A stretch of DNA of 64,000 nt from an uncultured Clostridia bacterium (GCA_904419075.1 CAJFQM010000009.1:1-64000), one strand, 5' to 3'. Shown: positions 34,321 through 42,956, counted from the first letter of the stretch. The notes: generated by a model from the sequence alone, not told the origin. Numbers and translations: made by a program.

Positions 34321-35166
34321 TTATCCCTGTTTAAAGTGCGTATAGACTTTTCCCGTCAGAAGCGGTTGCCCCAGCGCCTTGGAGAGCTGCGACACGTTGA
34401 CGACCTGATATCCCGCTTCATAGAGCTTGGGCAGCAGCATTTGAACCGCTTCGGCGGTATGCGGATAAGCGTCGTGCATCAAAACGATCGCTCCCGGGGC
34501 TTTATTTTTCCAGACGTTTTCGTATATCTGCCGTGTGGATACCCCTTTTTTCCAATCCTCGGGATCAATCGACCAGTCGATCATCGGCGCTTTTGCCTGC
34601 GCGACGACTTTTTCGTTGAAATTGCCGTAAGGGACGCGGAGGAGATGCCGCGCTTTCCCGTCGAGTTTTCTCAAAAGAAAATCCACCGAATCGATTTCCT
34701 CTCGGATTTTTTCGGGCGGAAGCAATTTCAGATTCTTGTGCGACTGCGTGTGGTTTCCCAGCTCGAACCCAGCGCCGTGCGCCCGTTCGAGATAAGAGTA
34801 AGTTTTTTGATTGACGAGGATTCCGTTGACGAAAATCGTCGCGGAAGCGGGGCAATCGGGGTTTTTTTCGTTGAAGTTTTCAAAGACCTCCAAAGTCTTT
34901 TTCAGCGTATAGTTGGGTGCGTCGTCGAACGTAAAAGCGATGAGCTTTTTTTCCGTATCCACCCTTGAAACGTCTACGTCCGCCGTACTCCAAACCGTTT
35001 CGGCTTTTTCTCCCGTCCCCGCTGAGAATTCCTTTTCCGCCGCCGCGACGATTTCGGATTTTCCCGCGAGATTTTTCGTACGTTCTTGCGCGGCGCGCAG
35101 CCCGGACGGCGCGAACGCGACGAAAAGAAACAGCGCGGAGAACGCCGCGCAAAATAGCTTTTTCAT
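34321..35166 (-). CDS. Secreted polysaccharide deacetylase (CE4/NodB family)
   Basis: 281 residues with a cleavable signal peptide (MKKLFCAAFSALFLFVAFAP, cleavage near 'LRAAQ'). NodB motifs: 'FTFDDAPNYTLK' with the catalytic Asp and metal-binding Asp, 'ELGNHTQSHKNL' with the two metal His, 'RVPYGNFNE', and 'IVLMHDAYPHTAEA'. Such enzymes remove acetyl groups from peptidoglycan or other extracellular polysaccharides and confer lysozyme resistance. It lies 67 bases after deoR on the same strand and may be read with it. Confidence 0.9.
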   Translation of the reverse strand: MKKLFCAAFSALFLFVAFAPSGLRAAQERTKNLAGKSEIVAAAEKEFSAGTGEKAETVWSTADVDVSRVDTEKKLIAFTFDDAPNYTLKKTLEVFENFNEKNPDCPASATIFVNGILVNQKTYSYLERAHGAGFELGNHTQSHKNLKLLPPEKIREEIDSVDFLLRKLDGKARHLLRVPYGNFNEKVVAQAKAPMIDWSIDPEDWKKGVSTRQIYENVWKNKAPGAIVLMHDAYPHTAEAVQMLLPKLYEAGYQVVNVSQLSKALGQPLLTGKVYTHFKQG

Positions 35167-35233
35167 GACCGTTGAACTCCTCTATGGCAGTTGACAACAG
35201 TATTCGCTTTTGGGGACGGAGTTATGCGGAATT

Positions 35234-35971
35234 TCAATAGACGAATGGAATTCTTCCGTCGTCGAATTCCGCGGGCGGAGGCGCATCGGTCGCCACGCAG
35301 TCGAATTCTTCCAGCCCCGTCAGCCGATAGGAGGCGTTTGCCGAAAATTTTGTATGGTCCACGACGAGGATTTTTTTCGCGCTTCTGAGAAAGGCCGCCC
35401 GCTTGATTTCCTTTTGATCGAGCGACCGCTCGAAGGCGGCTTTTTCTTTTACGGCGGCGCAGGACGACAGCATGAGATCGAAGGAAAAATCTTCGAGCTG
35501 TCTCGTCGTCCAGCTCCCCGTTGCGGAGTTGGTGTTGAATTGTACGCTCCCGCCGAGGAGAATGAGGGTGACGTTTGGCTTTTTCGATAACTGCATCGCC
35601 GTCTGCAAATTGTTCGTGACCACCGTTTTGAAACTTAAATCCATGCGCGCCGCCAAGGCCAAAGCAGTGGAGGAACTGTCTATGAATACGGTCTTGAAAT
35701 CGGGCAGGATTTTGAGCGCCACGCTCGCCGCGCGTTCCTTTTCCCGCGCATTTTTGTTGATCCGCACGAACATGGAAATTTCGTCCGCGTTTTCGGGCAG
35801 AACCGCTCCGCCGTGACTCCGCTCGATCAGCCCCATTTTTTTCAGCTCCGCGAGGTCGCGGCGGATCGTCGCTTCGCTCGCGTATAAAGAATGCGCAAGC
35901 TCCCGCACGTACGCGGTCTTGTGCTCTTTGAGAAAATCCATGATCTTATTCTGTCGCTCGTTGGTAAACAT
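35234..35971 (-). CDS. DeoR-family regulator, probable rhamnose operon repressor
   Basis: 245 residues. The winged helix-turn-helix 'RELAHSLYASEATIRRDLAE' followed by 'KMGLIERSHGGAV' is the DeoR signature; the rest is a DeoRC sugar-phosphate sensor domain ('KTVFIDSSSTALALA', 'VTNNLQTAMQLS', 'KILVVDHTKFSANAS'). It is transcribed divergently from the rhamnose genes, and a candidate operator overlaps its own promoter. By analogy with RhaR/DeoR repressors in Firmicutes, the effector would be a rhamnose catabolic sugar phosphate (inference). Confidence 0.9.
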   Translation of the reverse strand: MFTNERQNKIMDFLKEHKTAYVRELAHSLYASEATIRRDLAELKKMGLIERSHGGAVLPENADEISMFVRINKNAREKERAASVALKILPDFKTVFIDSSSTALALAARMDLSFKTVVTNNLQTAMQLSKKPNVTLILLGGSVQFNTNSATGSWTTRQLEDFSFDLMLSSCAAVKEKAAFERSLDQKEIKRAAFLRSAKKILVVDHTKFSANASYRLTGLEEFDCVATDAPPPAEFDDGRIPFVY

Positions 35972-35990
35972 AAATTCTTTTCCTTGCGCG

Positions 35991-36024
35991 TTTATGATTG
36001 TTTATGCTCATATTGTATCATAAA
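35991..36024. promoter_or_regulatory. Candidate operator for the DeoR regulator
   Basis: TTTATGAT (35991-35998) and ATCATAAA (36017-36024) form an inverted repeat; GTTTATG is also directly repeated ten bases apart (35990 and 36000). The site covers the -10 of the deoR promoter. Confidence 0.45.
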
Positions 36025-36040
36025 AATGCTTTTTTGTCAA
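36012..36040 (-). promoter_or_regulatory. Sigma-A promoter of the deoR gene
   Basis: Minus strand: TTGACA (36040-36035), 17 bases, TACAAT (36017-36012). Confidence 0.8.
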
Positions 36041-36055
36041 TATTTCAAACATATA

Positions 36056-36084
36056 TAGACAAGGCCGGAAATATGTGGTATAAT
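36056..36084 (+). promoter_or_regulatory. Sigma-A promoter of the rhamnose operon
   Basis: TAGACA (36056-36061), 17-base spacer ending TGG, TATAAT (36079-36084). Only 15 bases separate it from the divergent deoR promoter. Confidence 0.8.
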
Positions 36085-36177
36085 AAATCAAGAAAAGAAA
36101 TGCTTGTGCGGACAACGAATCCTGCACGGCACAATCTGGCGGTAAGGAAAATATACGCAGGGAGCGATGTTACGTAT

Positions 36178-37557
36178 ATGAAATATTATCTGGCAATCGA
36201 TATCGGCGCGTCGTCGGGACGACACATTCTCGCGCATATGGAAGGCGGCAGAATGGTCACGGAGGAAATCTATCGCTTTTCCAACGGCCCGAAGGCGGTT
36301 TTTGAAGGGAACGGACAATGTTTGACCTGGGATGCGCCCAGACTGTTCAAAGAGATTTTAATCGGGCTGAAACGGGCGAAGGAGCTCGGAAAAATCCCCG
36401 ATTTCGTCGCGGTGGATACTTGGGGGGTAGACTATGCGCTCCTCGACGAACGGGACGAACCGATCGGGGAAATTTACTGCTACCGCGACGGACGGACAAA
36501 GACGGCCGTTCCCGCCGTTCACGAAAGGATTCCCTTTTCGCGGCTGTACGAAAGGACGGGAATACAGTATCAGCCTTTCAATACCGTCTATCAGCTTTTC
36601 GCCGATAAGCGTTCGGGACGGCTTTCGGGCGCAAAGAGCTTTTTGATGCTGCCCGACTATTTCCATTTCCTCCTGACGGGCGTCAAGAAGCAGGAGTATA
36701 CCAACGCCACCACGACGGGCATGGTCAATGCGCTCACCAGAAGCTGGGACGAAGAAATTCTCGATGCGCTCGGGTTCGACCGTTCGCTGTTTGGGGCGCT
36801 GTCCCGTCCGGGCGAACGAGTGGGAAAATTCAAAAAGGAAGTGGCGGATTTTGTAGGCTATGAAGCGGAAGTGATGTTGCCCGCGACGCACGACACGGCC
36901 AGCGCGGTCTTGGCGGCGCCGCTTTCGGGACGGACTCCGTATATTTCGAGCGGCACGTGGTCTCTGCTCGGCGTGGAGCGCCCCGAAGCCTGTACGACGG
37001 ACGAAGCGCGGGAAAAGAATTATTCCAACGAAGGGAGCATAAACGGCGATTTCCGCTTGCAGCAGAATATCATGGGGCTTTGGATGATTCAGCAGGTGCG
37101 GCACGAGCTGGACGATAAATACAGCTTTGACGAGCTGGTGACGCTGGCGCGGGAACACCCGATCGAAGAGACGGTGGACGTCGAGGACGAAAAATTTCTC
37201 GCGCCCGAAAGCATGCTGAAAGCGGTGCATTCTTCCGTCGGCAGAGAGCTTTCGGTCGGGGAGACGGCGTACTGTATCTTCAACAGTCTCGCCAAGGGCT
37301 ATGCGGAGAGCCTGTCGGCTCTGGAAGCCCTGACGGGGGAGAAATATAAGACTCTCAATATCATCGGCGGCGGGAGCAAAAACGGGTTTCTCAACGAACT
37401 GACCGCAAAGTATACGGGCAAAAAGATCGTCACGGGCCCGACGGAGGGGACGGCGATCGGGAATTTTATCATGCAGATGGTCGGCGCGGGGGAAATCTCC
37501 TCCGTGGCGGAGGGCAGAAAGATCGTCAGGGCGTCTTTCGATATCAAAGAACTTTAA
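36178..37557 (+). CDS. rhaB: Rhamnulokinase
   Basis: 459 residues from MKYYLAIDIGASSGRHILAH at 36178; longer frames begin before or at the promoter. FGGY-kinase motifs: phosphate-1 loop 'IDIGASSGRH', 'VDTWGVDYALLDE', 'PATHDTASAVLA', 'ISSGTWSLLGVE' and 'NIIGGGSKNGFLNELTA'. It phosphorylates L-rhamnulose at O1 with ATP. The residues 'GTWSLLG' and 'DTWGVD' are typical of RhaB rather than xylulokinase. It is the first gene of the rhamnose operon. Confidence 0.95.
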   Translation: MKYYLAIDIGASSGRHILAHMEGGRMVTEEIYRFSNGPKAVFEGNGQCLTWDAPRLFKEILIGLKRAKELGKIPDFVAVDTWGVDYALLDERDEPIGEIYCYRDGRTKTAVPAVHERIPFSRLYERTGIQYQPFNTVYQLFADKRSGRLSGAKSFLMLPDYFHFLLTGVKKQEYTNATTTGMVNALTRSWDEEILDALGFDRSLFGALSRPGERVGKFKKEVADFVGYEAEVMLPATHDTASAVLAAPLSGRTPYISSGTWSLLGVERPEACTTDEAREKNYSNEGSINGDFRLQQNIMGLWMIQQVRHELDDKYSFDELVTLAREHPIEETVDVEDEKFLAPESMLKAVHSSVGRELSVGETAYCIFNSLAKGYAESLSALEALTGEKYKTLNIIGGGSKNGFLNELTAKYTGKKIVTGPTEGTAIGNFIMQMVGAGEISSVAEGRKIVRASFDIKEL

Positions 37558-37585
37558 CGGAAAAAAGGAAAAAGGAGATTTTTAT

Positions 37586-38830
37586 ATGTCAAGATACGAA
37601 GAAGCGAAAAAGATGTACGCCGCTTACGGCGTGGACACGGAAGAGGCGCTTCGCCGCCTGAAAGAAATCCCCGTCAGCGTGCACTGCTGGCAGGGGGACG
37701 ACGTTTTGGGTTTCGACGGGAGCGATTCTCTTTCGGGCGGAATCCAGACCACGGGCAACTATCCCGGCAAAGCGGTGGGGCCCGAGCAGCTCATGGCGGA
37801 CATTAAAAAGGCGTTTTCTTTAATGCCCGGCAAAAAGCGTTTGAATCTGCATGCGAGCTATGCCGTTCTCGGCGCGGACAAAGGCAAGGTGGACAGAGAC
37901 GCCTATACGTATAAATATTTCGAGCCTTGGGTAAAATTCGCCAAGGAAAACGGCATTTCGGGCATCGATTTCAACCCTACGTTTTTCGCGCATCCGAAGA
38001 TGAAGGACGGACTTTCCCTGTCCTCTCCCGACGAACCCACCCGCAAATTCTGGGTCGATCACGGCAAGGCCTGCATGAAGATAGCGGCGGAGCTCGGCAA
38101 AGCCATGGGCAGCCCCTGTCTCGTGAATATCTGGATACCCGACGGGTATAAGGACATTCCCGCCGACAGACTTTCCCCCCGTTTGCGCCTGAAAAAATCC
38201 CTCGACGAAATTCTCGAAGACTACGACAAAGAATGGGTGATCCCCGCGGTGGAGAGCAAGGTATTCGGAATCGGGCTGGAAAGCTACACGGTCGGAAGCA
38301 ACGAATTTTATCAGAACTATGCGGCGAAGGCGGGTATTTGTTGCCTTTTGGACAACGGGCATTATCACCCGACGGAGGTCGTTTCCGATAAGATTCCCGC
38401 GCTGCTCGCCTTTTACGATAAGGTGGCTCTGCATGTCACCCGCCCCGTGCGCTGGGACAGCGACCATGTCGTTCTGTTCGAGGACGAACTCAAAGAGATC
38501 GCAAAGGAAATTATCCGCAACGGAGCGGAACAGAAAGTGCTCATCGGGCTCGACTATTTCGACGCCTCCATCAACCGCATCGGCGCGTGGGTGACGGGCG
38601 AAAGGTCCATGCAGAAGGCGCTGCTGTTTGCGTTGCTTCTTCCGAACGAGACGCTCAAAGAATTGCAGGATACGGCGAATTTCGGGAAACTGATGTATCT
38701 GAATGAGGAGCTCAAACTGCTTCCGCTCGGGGATATCTGGAACGAATATCTCGCTCGTCAGGGTATGAATAACGAATGGTACGCGGAAGTGGAGAAGTAC
38801 GAAAAAGAAGTGCTTTCCCTTCGCAAATAA
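37586..38830 (+). CDS. rhaA: L-rhamnose isomerase
   Basis: 414 residues, usual length. Begins MSRYEEAKKMYAAYGVDTEE; conserved stretches include 'VSVHCWQGDDVLGFD', 'GNYPGKA', 'LNLHASYAV', 'FNPTFFAHPK', 'CLLDNGHYHPTE' and 'VTRPVRWDSDHVV', which carry the metal-binding Glu/Asp/His residues. It converts L-rhamnose to L-rhamnulose with a divalent metal in the cytoplasm. AAGGAG precedes the ATG, 28 bases after rhaB. Confidence 0.96.
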   Translation: MSRYEEAKKMYAAYGVDTEEALRRLKEIPVSVHCWQGDDVLGFDGSDSLSGGIQTTGNYPGKAVGPEQLMADIKKAFSLMPGKKRLNLHASYAVLGADKGKVDRDAYTYKYFEPWVKFAKENGISGIDFNPTFFAHPKMKDGLSLSSPDEPTRKFWVDHGKACMKIAAELGKAMGSPCLVNIWIPDGYKDIPADRLSPRLRLKKSLDEILEDYDKEWVIPAVESKVFGIGLESYTVGSNEFYQNYAAKAGICCLLDNGHYHPTEVVSDKIPALLAFYDKVALHVTRPVRWDSDHVVLFEDELKEIAKEIIRNGAEQKVLIGLDYFDASINRIGAWVTGERSMQKALLFALLLPNETLKELQDTANFGKLMYLNEELKLLPLGDIWNEYLARQGMNNEWYAEVEKYEKEVLSLRK

Positions 38831-38854
38831 GAGGAAAAAAGGAGAAAATTCATC

Positions 38855-39709
38855 ATGGGATTCATGGACGATTTGAAAAAGAGCGCAGGAAAGCTCTTGA
38901 AAAAGAATATTTTGGATGCGCCGTTTGTACAGGAGATGTGCAGGACGACCGCCAACATGTACCGTCTCGGCTGGGACGAAAGAAACGGCGGGAATATCAG
39001 TTATCTGTTGAAAGAGGAGGAAGTTGCGGAATATCTCGATTTGAACGAAGTGATCCGCACGATTCCGACGGGCTTTGACGCAAAGCCGCTGATCGGAAAA
39101 ATCTTCATCGTGACGGGTACGGGAAAATATTTCAAGAACGTGGAATTCGATCCCGAAACCAATCTCGGAATTATCCGTATCGCCTCGGACGGCACCACGG
39201 CGGAGCTTCTTTGGGGATATAAGGACGGCGGAAGATTTACTTCCGAGCTTCCCGCCCACCTCATGAGCCATATATCCCGCCTTTCGATAGATCCTCTGCA
39301 TCGGGTGGTCATGCATTCTCATCCCACGTATACGATAGCGATGAACGCGGTTTGTCCCGTGGACGAAAAGGATTTCACGCATAAGCTCTGGCAGTCGAAT
39401 ACCGAATCGATCGTGGTATTCCCCGACGGCGTGGGAATTTTGCCCTGCATGGTCTGCGGAACGAACGAAATCGGGGAAGCGACGGCGGAGAAAATGAAAA
39501 AATTCCGTCTCGTCGTATGGACGAATCACGGAATTTACGGCACGGGCAGAGATATGGACGAAGCGTTCGGGCTTATCGAGACGGTGGAAAAGACCGCGCA
39601 GATTTACATGCTCGCATTGGGACATACCGTCAACGTCATTCCCGACGAGACCTTGAAGGCACTCGCAAAGCGCTTTGACGTGACGCCGTTGGAAGGCGTG
39701 CTCGAATAA
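38855..39709 (+). CDS. rhaD: Rhamnulose-1-phosphate aldolase
   Basis: 284 residues. Class II aldolase family: 'VMHSHPTYTIAMNAV' with two zinc-binding His, 'VWTNHGIYGTGRDMDEA' with the third, and 'GWDERNGGNISYLL' at the substrate phosphate site. It cleaves L-rhamnulose-1-phosphate to dihydroxyacetone phosphate and L-lactaldehyde. AAAAGGAG lies upstream. The final step, reduction of lactaldehyde, is encoded two genes on. Confidence 0.96.
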   Translation: MGFMDDLKKSAGKLLKKNILDAPFVQEMCRTTANMYRLGWDERNGGNISYLLKEEEVAEYLDLNEVIRTIPTGFDAKPLIGKIFIVTGTGKYFKNVEFDPETNLGIIRIASDGTTAELLWGYKDGGRFTSELPAHLMSHISRLSIDPLHRVVMHSHPTYTIAMNAVCPVDEKDFTHKLWQSNTESIVVFPDGVGILPCMVCGTNEIGEATAEKMKKFRLVVWTNHGIYGTGRDMDEAFGLIETVEKTAQIYMLALGHTVNVIPDETLKALAKRFDVTPLEGVLE

Positions 39710-39717
39710 AGCGGATT

Positions 39718-40035
39718 ATGGAAAGATATGCTTGGAAAGCCGTATTGAAGGAAGGACAGAGGGAAGAATATATCCGCCGCCATAAACAGATCTGGCCGGA
39801 AATGAAGGACGTGCTGAAAACGGCGGGAATCGTCAATTACTCTATATGGCTTTCGGGGAATGAACTCTTCGGATATTACGAATGTGAGAAGGGCAGCGCT
39901 TATGCCGCGAAGATACAGGCGGAAAGTCCTGTCGTCCGAAAATGGAACGAGTTCATGAAGGACGTCATGCTCATGGAAACGGACGAACGGACGGGCGCTC
40001 AACCCCTTCTCGAAGAGGTATTCTATCTCGCTTGA
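39718..40035 (+). CDS. rhaM: L-rhamnose mutarotase
   Basis: 105 residues, the normal length. 'MERYAWKAVLKEGQREEYIR', 'HKQIWPEMKDVLKTAGIVNY', 'SIWLSGNELFGYYEC' and the C-terminal 'ERTGAQPLLEEVFYL' match RhaM (YiiL). It interconverts the alpha and beta anomers of L-rhamnose ahead of the isomerase. It starts eight bases after rhaD and so is co-transcribed. Confidence 0.94.
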   Translation: MERYAWKAVLKEGQREEYIRRHKQIWPEMKDVLKTAGIVNYSIWLSGNELFGYYECEKGSAYAAKIQAESPVVRKWNEFMKDVMLMETDERTGAQPLLEEVFYLA

Positions 40036-40043
40036 CGGGGCGT

Positions 40044-40072
40044 TTGAAGTGCGAATAGCGCGGTTATATATA
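40044..40072 (+). promoter_or_regulatory. Possible separate promoter of fucO
   Basis: TTGAAG (40044-40049), 17-base spacer, TATATA (40067-40072), in the 194-base gap between rhaM and fucO. Three copies of TACGGTA follow at about 40140-40165. The gap holds no gene. Confidence 0.55.
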
Positions 40073-40229
40073 AGTAACGCGGCTCCATAGTTGACGCAGT
40101 ATTATAAGGGTGTGGAGTATTTATATGTCGGCGCGGCATTACGGTACTACGGTATTACGGTACGGAAAAATTTTTCTGAAGATAAAGAAACAAATCAAAA
40201 AATAATAAAGAATAAGGAGATAAAAAACA

Positions 40230-41375
40230 ATGGCAAGAATCGTTTTGAACGAGACGAGTTATCACGGCGCGGGCTCTATCAACGAGATCCCGGGGGAAAT
40301 TGCGAGAAGAGGACTGAAAAAAGCATTTGTTTGCTCCGATCCCGACCTCGTAAAATTCGGCGTTACGAAAAAGGTGCTCGACGTATTGGACGGCGCCAAG
40401 ATTCCGTATACTTTGTATTCGGACATCAAGCCCAATCCCACGATCGAGAACGTGCAGACGGGCGTTGCGGCGTTTAAGGAGAGCAAGGCGGATTGCCTCG
40501 TCGCGATCGGCGGCGGTTCTTCTATGGATACGGCGAAGGCGATCGGCATTATCATTGCGAATCCCGAATTTGCGGACGTGCGTTCGCTGGAAGGCGTAGC
40601 GCCCACCAAGAACCCTTCCGTTCCCATTATCGCGGTTCCCACGACGGCAGGCACCGCGGCGGAGGTCACTATCAATTACGTCATCACCGATGTGGAAAAG
40701 AAACGTAAATTTGTCTGCGTGGACGTCCACGATATTCCCGTCGTCGCAGTGGTAGATCCCGAAATGATGTCCACGATGCCCAAGGGGCTTACGGCCGCGA
40801 CGGGCATGGATGCGCTCACGCACGCAATCGAGGGCTATATCACGAAAGGCGCTTGGGAAATGACGGATATGTTCCACCTCAAAGCGATCGAAATCATTTC
40901 CAAATCTCTCCGCGGCGCAGTCGCCAATACGAAGGAAGGCAGAGAGGGCATGGCGCTCGGACAGTACATCGCGGGTATGGGATTCTCCAACGTCGGGCTG
41001 GGAATCGTTCACTCCATGGCGCACGCATTGGGCGCAGTTTACGATACGCCCCACGGCGTGGCGAACGCCATTCTTCTGCCCACCGTCATGGAATATAACG
41101 CCGAAGCGACGGGCGAAAAGTACCGCGACATCGCCAAAGCGATGGGTGTCGAGGGCACCGAAAAAATGTCTCAGGCCGAATACAGAAAAGCGGCCGTGGA
41201 AGCGGTCAGACAGCTTTCCAAGGACGTCGGTATTCCTCAGGATTTGAAGGCTATCGTCAAGGATGAGGACGTGGACTTCCTCGCACAGTCCGCCATGGAC
41301 GACGCCTGCCGTCCCGGCAATCCCAAAGATCCCACGCTCGATGACATCAAGGCGCTGTATCGTTCTTTAATGTAA
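40230..41375 (+). CDS. fucO: Lactaldehyde reductase (1,2-propanediol oxidoreductase)
   Basis: 381 residues of the iron-dependent alcohol dehydrogenase family: 'LVAIGGGSSMDTAKAIGI' (NAD binding), 'AVPTTAGTAAEVT', and the iron-binding His in 'GIVHSMAHALGAVYDTPHG' with Asp in 'ATGMDALTHAIEG'. It reduces the L-lactaldehyde from RhaD to (S)-1,2-propanediol with NADH, an anaerobic redox outlet. AAGGAG precedes the ATG. It is in the rhamnose cluster but may have its own promoter. Propanediol microcompartment genes are not seen. Confidence 0.93.
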   Translation: MARIVLNETSYHGAGSINEIPGEIARRGLKKAFVCSDPDLVKFGVTKKVLDVLDGAKIPYTLYSDIKPNPTIENVQTGVAAFKESKADCLVAIGGGSSMDTAKAIGIIIANPEFADVRSLEGVAPTKNPSVPIIAVPTTAGTAAEVTINYVITDVEKKRKFVCVDVHDIPVVAVVDPEMMSTMPKGLTAATGMDALTHAIEGYITKGAWEMTDMFHLKAIEIISKSLRGAVANTKEGREGMALGQYIAGMGFSNVGLGIVHSMAHALGAVYDTPHGVANAILLPTVMEYNAEATGEKYRDIAKAMGVEGTEKMSQAEYRKAAVEAVRQLSKDVGIPQDLKAIVKDEDVDFLAQSAMDDACRPGNPKDPTLDDIKALYRSLM

Positions 41376-41392
41376 TGATAAATGATAAAGAG

Positions 41393-41423
41393 ACGCCGGA
41401 CCTGAAAGGTCCGGCGTTTTTTT
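41393..41423 (+). terminator. Terminator of the rhamnose cluster
   Basis: ACGCCGGACC (41393-41402) pairs with GGTCCGGCGT (41408-41417), followed by seven T. Confidence 0.9.
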
Positions 41424-41469
41424 CATATAGTCATTATAATTATTGTATTTATAGAAGAAAGAGGGTAAT

Positions 41470-41487
41470 CGTTTTATCGATAAAACG
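41470..41487. repeat. 18-base perfect palindrome
   Basis: CGTTTTATCGATAAAACG, in the AT-rich gap between fucO and the acetyltransferase gene. It could be a protein binding site; nothing else in the gap except the next hairpin is recognised. Confidence 0.6.
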
Positions 41488-41507
41488 TCCCGAAAAAGGA
41501 ATTCCCG

Positions 41508-41535
41508 CGGAGGTTTTGAAAAACTCCGTTTTTTA
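41508..41535 (+). terminator. Second terminator-like hairpin
   Basis: CGGAGGTTTT pairs with AAAACTCCG (one bulged G), followed by six T. Confidence 0.6.
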
Positions 41536-41553
41536 TTGTCCGATAAATTACAT

Positions 41554-42087
41554 TTAACAATTTAAGTAAAATATAATGTCAATTTTCCCTTCTTGCGCCG
41601 TCCCATTATAAAACATAGTATCTATTCCGCCGATTTCAAAGCCCGTTTTCAAATAAAATTTACAGGCAATCAGGTTGTTATCCTGTGCTTGCGTATAGAT
41701 TCCTTTATAGCCGTTCGCAGTCGCTATCTTTTTACCTTCTTCTATTAATTTTTTACCTATTCCGTTATGACGATACTTTGCATTGACTTTCAAATCATAT
41801 AAATAGAGGTATTTGTTACAGGATTTTTGAAATATCGCCAATCCGATACAATCTTCATTTTCCGTATATGCGCCCACAAAAAAACTATTAGAGGAAAGTA
41901 GGGTGTAATCATAGTGCTCATTCGGAAATGTCATTTCATAACGCTGTTCATTCGGATATAAACTTATATGATAATTCCAAGTCCCGTTGTATTCGGGATA
42001 CAATTTCCCTATGATTGAAAATGGTTCGTTCGGGATATTTATATCGTTGAAACGAGCCGCATCGATTTTCTTTATCGTAAAATCCAT
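41554..42087 (-). CDS. GNAT acetyltransferase, SatA-like (streptothricin) family
   Basis: 177 residues from MDFTIKKIDAARFNDINIPN, with GGAG ten bases upstream. It resembles streptothricin N-acetyltransferases (SatA/SAT4): 'NIPNEPFSIIGKLYPEYNG', 'DCIGLAIFQKSCNKYLYLYD', the acetyl-CoA loop 'RHNGIGKKLIEEG', 'AQDNNLIACKFYLKTGFEIG' and 'DTMFYNG'. Those enzymes acetylate a lysine amine of streptothricin. The gene is much richer in AT than its neighbours and has A/T-ending codons, a sign of acquisition. Other amine substrates are possible. Confidence 0.82.
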   Translation of the reverse strand: MDFTIKKIDAARFNDINIPNEPFSIIGKLYPEYNGTWNYHISLYPNEQRYEMTFPNEHYDYTLLSSNSFFVGAYTENEDCIGLAIFQKSCNKYLYLYDLKVNAKYRHNGIGKKLIEEGKKIATANGYKGIYTQAQDNNLIACKFYLKTGFEIGGIDTMFYNGTAQEGKIDIIFYLNC

Positions 42088-42139
42088 CTTTAACGTCTCC
42101 GCCAAATAACTTTTTATTCTGCTTTCCGTTAAAAGTAAA

Positions 42140-42190
42140 ATAAATAAGCGCACCGCCTCGCTTGCAAGGCATAGTGCGCTTTACTTACTT
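42140..42190 (-). terminator. Terminator of rpsF-ssb-rpsR
   Basis: On the minus strand AAGCGCA...TGCGCTT encloses GCCT/AGGC pairs, followed by ATTTATTTT. The rest of the 134-base gap holds nothing recognisable. Confidence 0.75.
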
Positions 42191-42221
42191 ATTGCAGTAA
42201 AAATCCTGTTCGGGCTTGCTT

Positions 42222-42470
42222 TTATTCACCCTTGAAAGGGAGAAGAGAAGCGATTCTCGCGCGCTTGATGGCGGTGGCGAGCAATCTTTGATGCGCGGCG
42301 CAGGTACCGCTCATTCTGCGGGGAACGATTTTGCCGCCTTCCGTGACAAACTTTTTCAAGCGGTTGATATCTTTATAATCGATCGCGTCGATTTTTTCCT
42401 GACAGAAAGCGCATACCTTTTTGCGAGGCATTTTTTTATAGCTCTTTTTAACGGCAGTCTTTTCTTCCAT
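42222..42470 (-). CDS. rpsR: Ribosomal protein S18
   Basis: 82 residues, basic. '[20 protein letters not shown]' followed by '[20 protein letters not shown]' and '[20 protein letters not shown]' is the S18 signature. The 'CAFC' pair may hold zinc. S18 pairs with S6 on the 30S platform. It is the last gene of rpsF-ssb-rpsR, 37 bases after ssb. Confidence 0.97.
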   Translation of the reverse strand: MEEKTAVKKSYKKMPRKKVCAFCQEKIDAIDYKDINRLKKFVTEGGKIVPRRMSGTCAAHQRLLATAIKRARIASLLPFKGE

Positions 42471-42507
42471 GACTCATTACTCCTTATGTTATTATTCCCG
42501 TCCGATA

Positions 42508-42942
42508 TCAGAAGGGGATATCGCTGTCGTCGTCCAGACTTTGAAGGACGGGTTTCTTTTTAGCGGGAGCGGCCGCAGAACGTGCGGGAGCCATCGGCGC
42601 ATCGTCGTCGAACGAATCGCCCGAAGCTTTGGGCGTAAGGAATTCCACGTCCTGAACGATAATATCTACCGCAGTGCGTTTCACGCCCTGATTGTCCTCG
42701 TAGTTCCGAAGCTGAATGCTTCCGCTGACGGCAACTTTGTTGCCCTTTTTGGTATAACGCGCCACAGTTTCCGCCGTCGCACGCCACGCCGTACAGTTAA
42801 AAAAGTCGGTTTGGCGTTCGCCGTCCTGAGAGGAATAATTCCTGTTGACGGCAATGGCGAAGTGACAAACCGCCACGCCGCTGGGCGTTTCGGTGAGTTC
42901 GGGGTCGCGCGTTAAATTTCCGATTAAAAAAACTTTGTTCAT
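42508..42942 (-). CDS. ssb: Single-stranded DNA-binding protein
   Basis: 144 residues. The OB fold starts 'MNKVFLIGNLTRDPELTETP' and includes 'VCHFAIAVNRNYS', 'DFFNCTAWRATAETVARY' and 'KVAVSGSIQLRNYED'. A short linker leads to the acidic tip 'DDDSDIPF', which recruits partner proteins of replication and repair. Its place between rpsF and rpsR is conserved in Firmicutes. Confidence 0.97.
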   Translation of the reverse strand: MNKVFLIGNLTRDPELTETPSGVAVCHFAIAVNRNYSSQDGERQTDFFNCTAWRATAETVARYTKKGNKVAVSGSIQLRNYEDNQGVKRTAVDIIVQDVEFLTPKASGDSFDDDAPMAPARSAAAPAKKKPVLQSLDDDSDIPF

Positions 42943-42956
42943 GATTTCCTTACCTA

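Noticed and set aside
37820-39625. 601-codon minus-strand frame opposite rhaA and rhaD
   Set aside because: Both rha proteins are unmistakable; the minus frame is a shadow without ribosome site.
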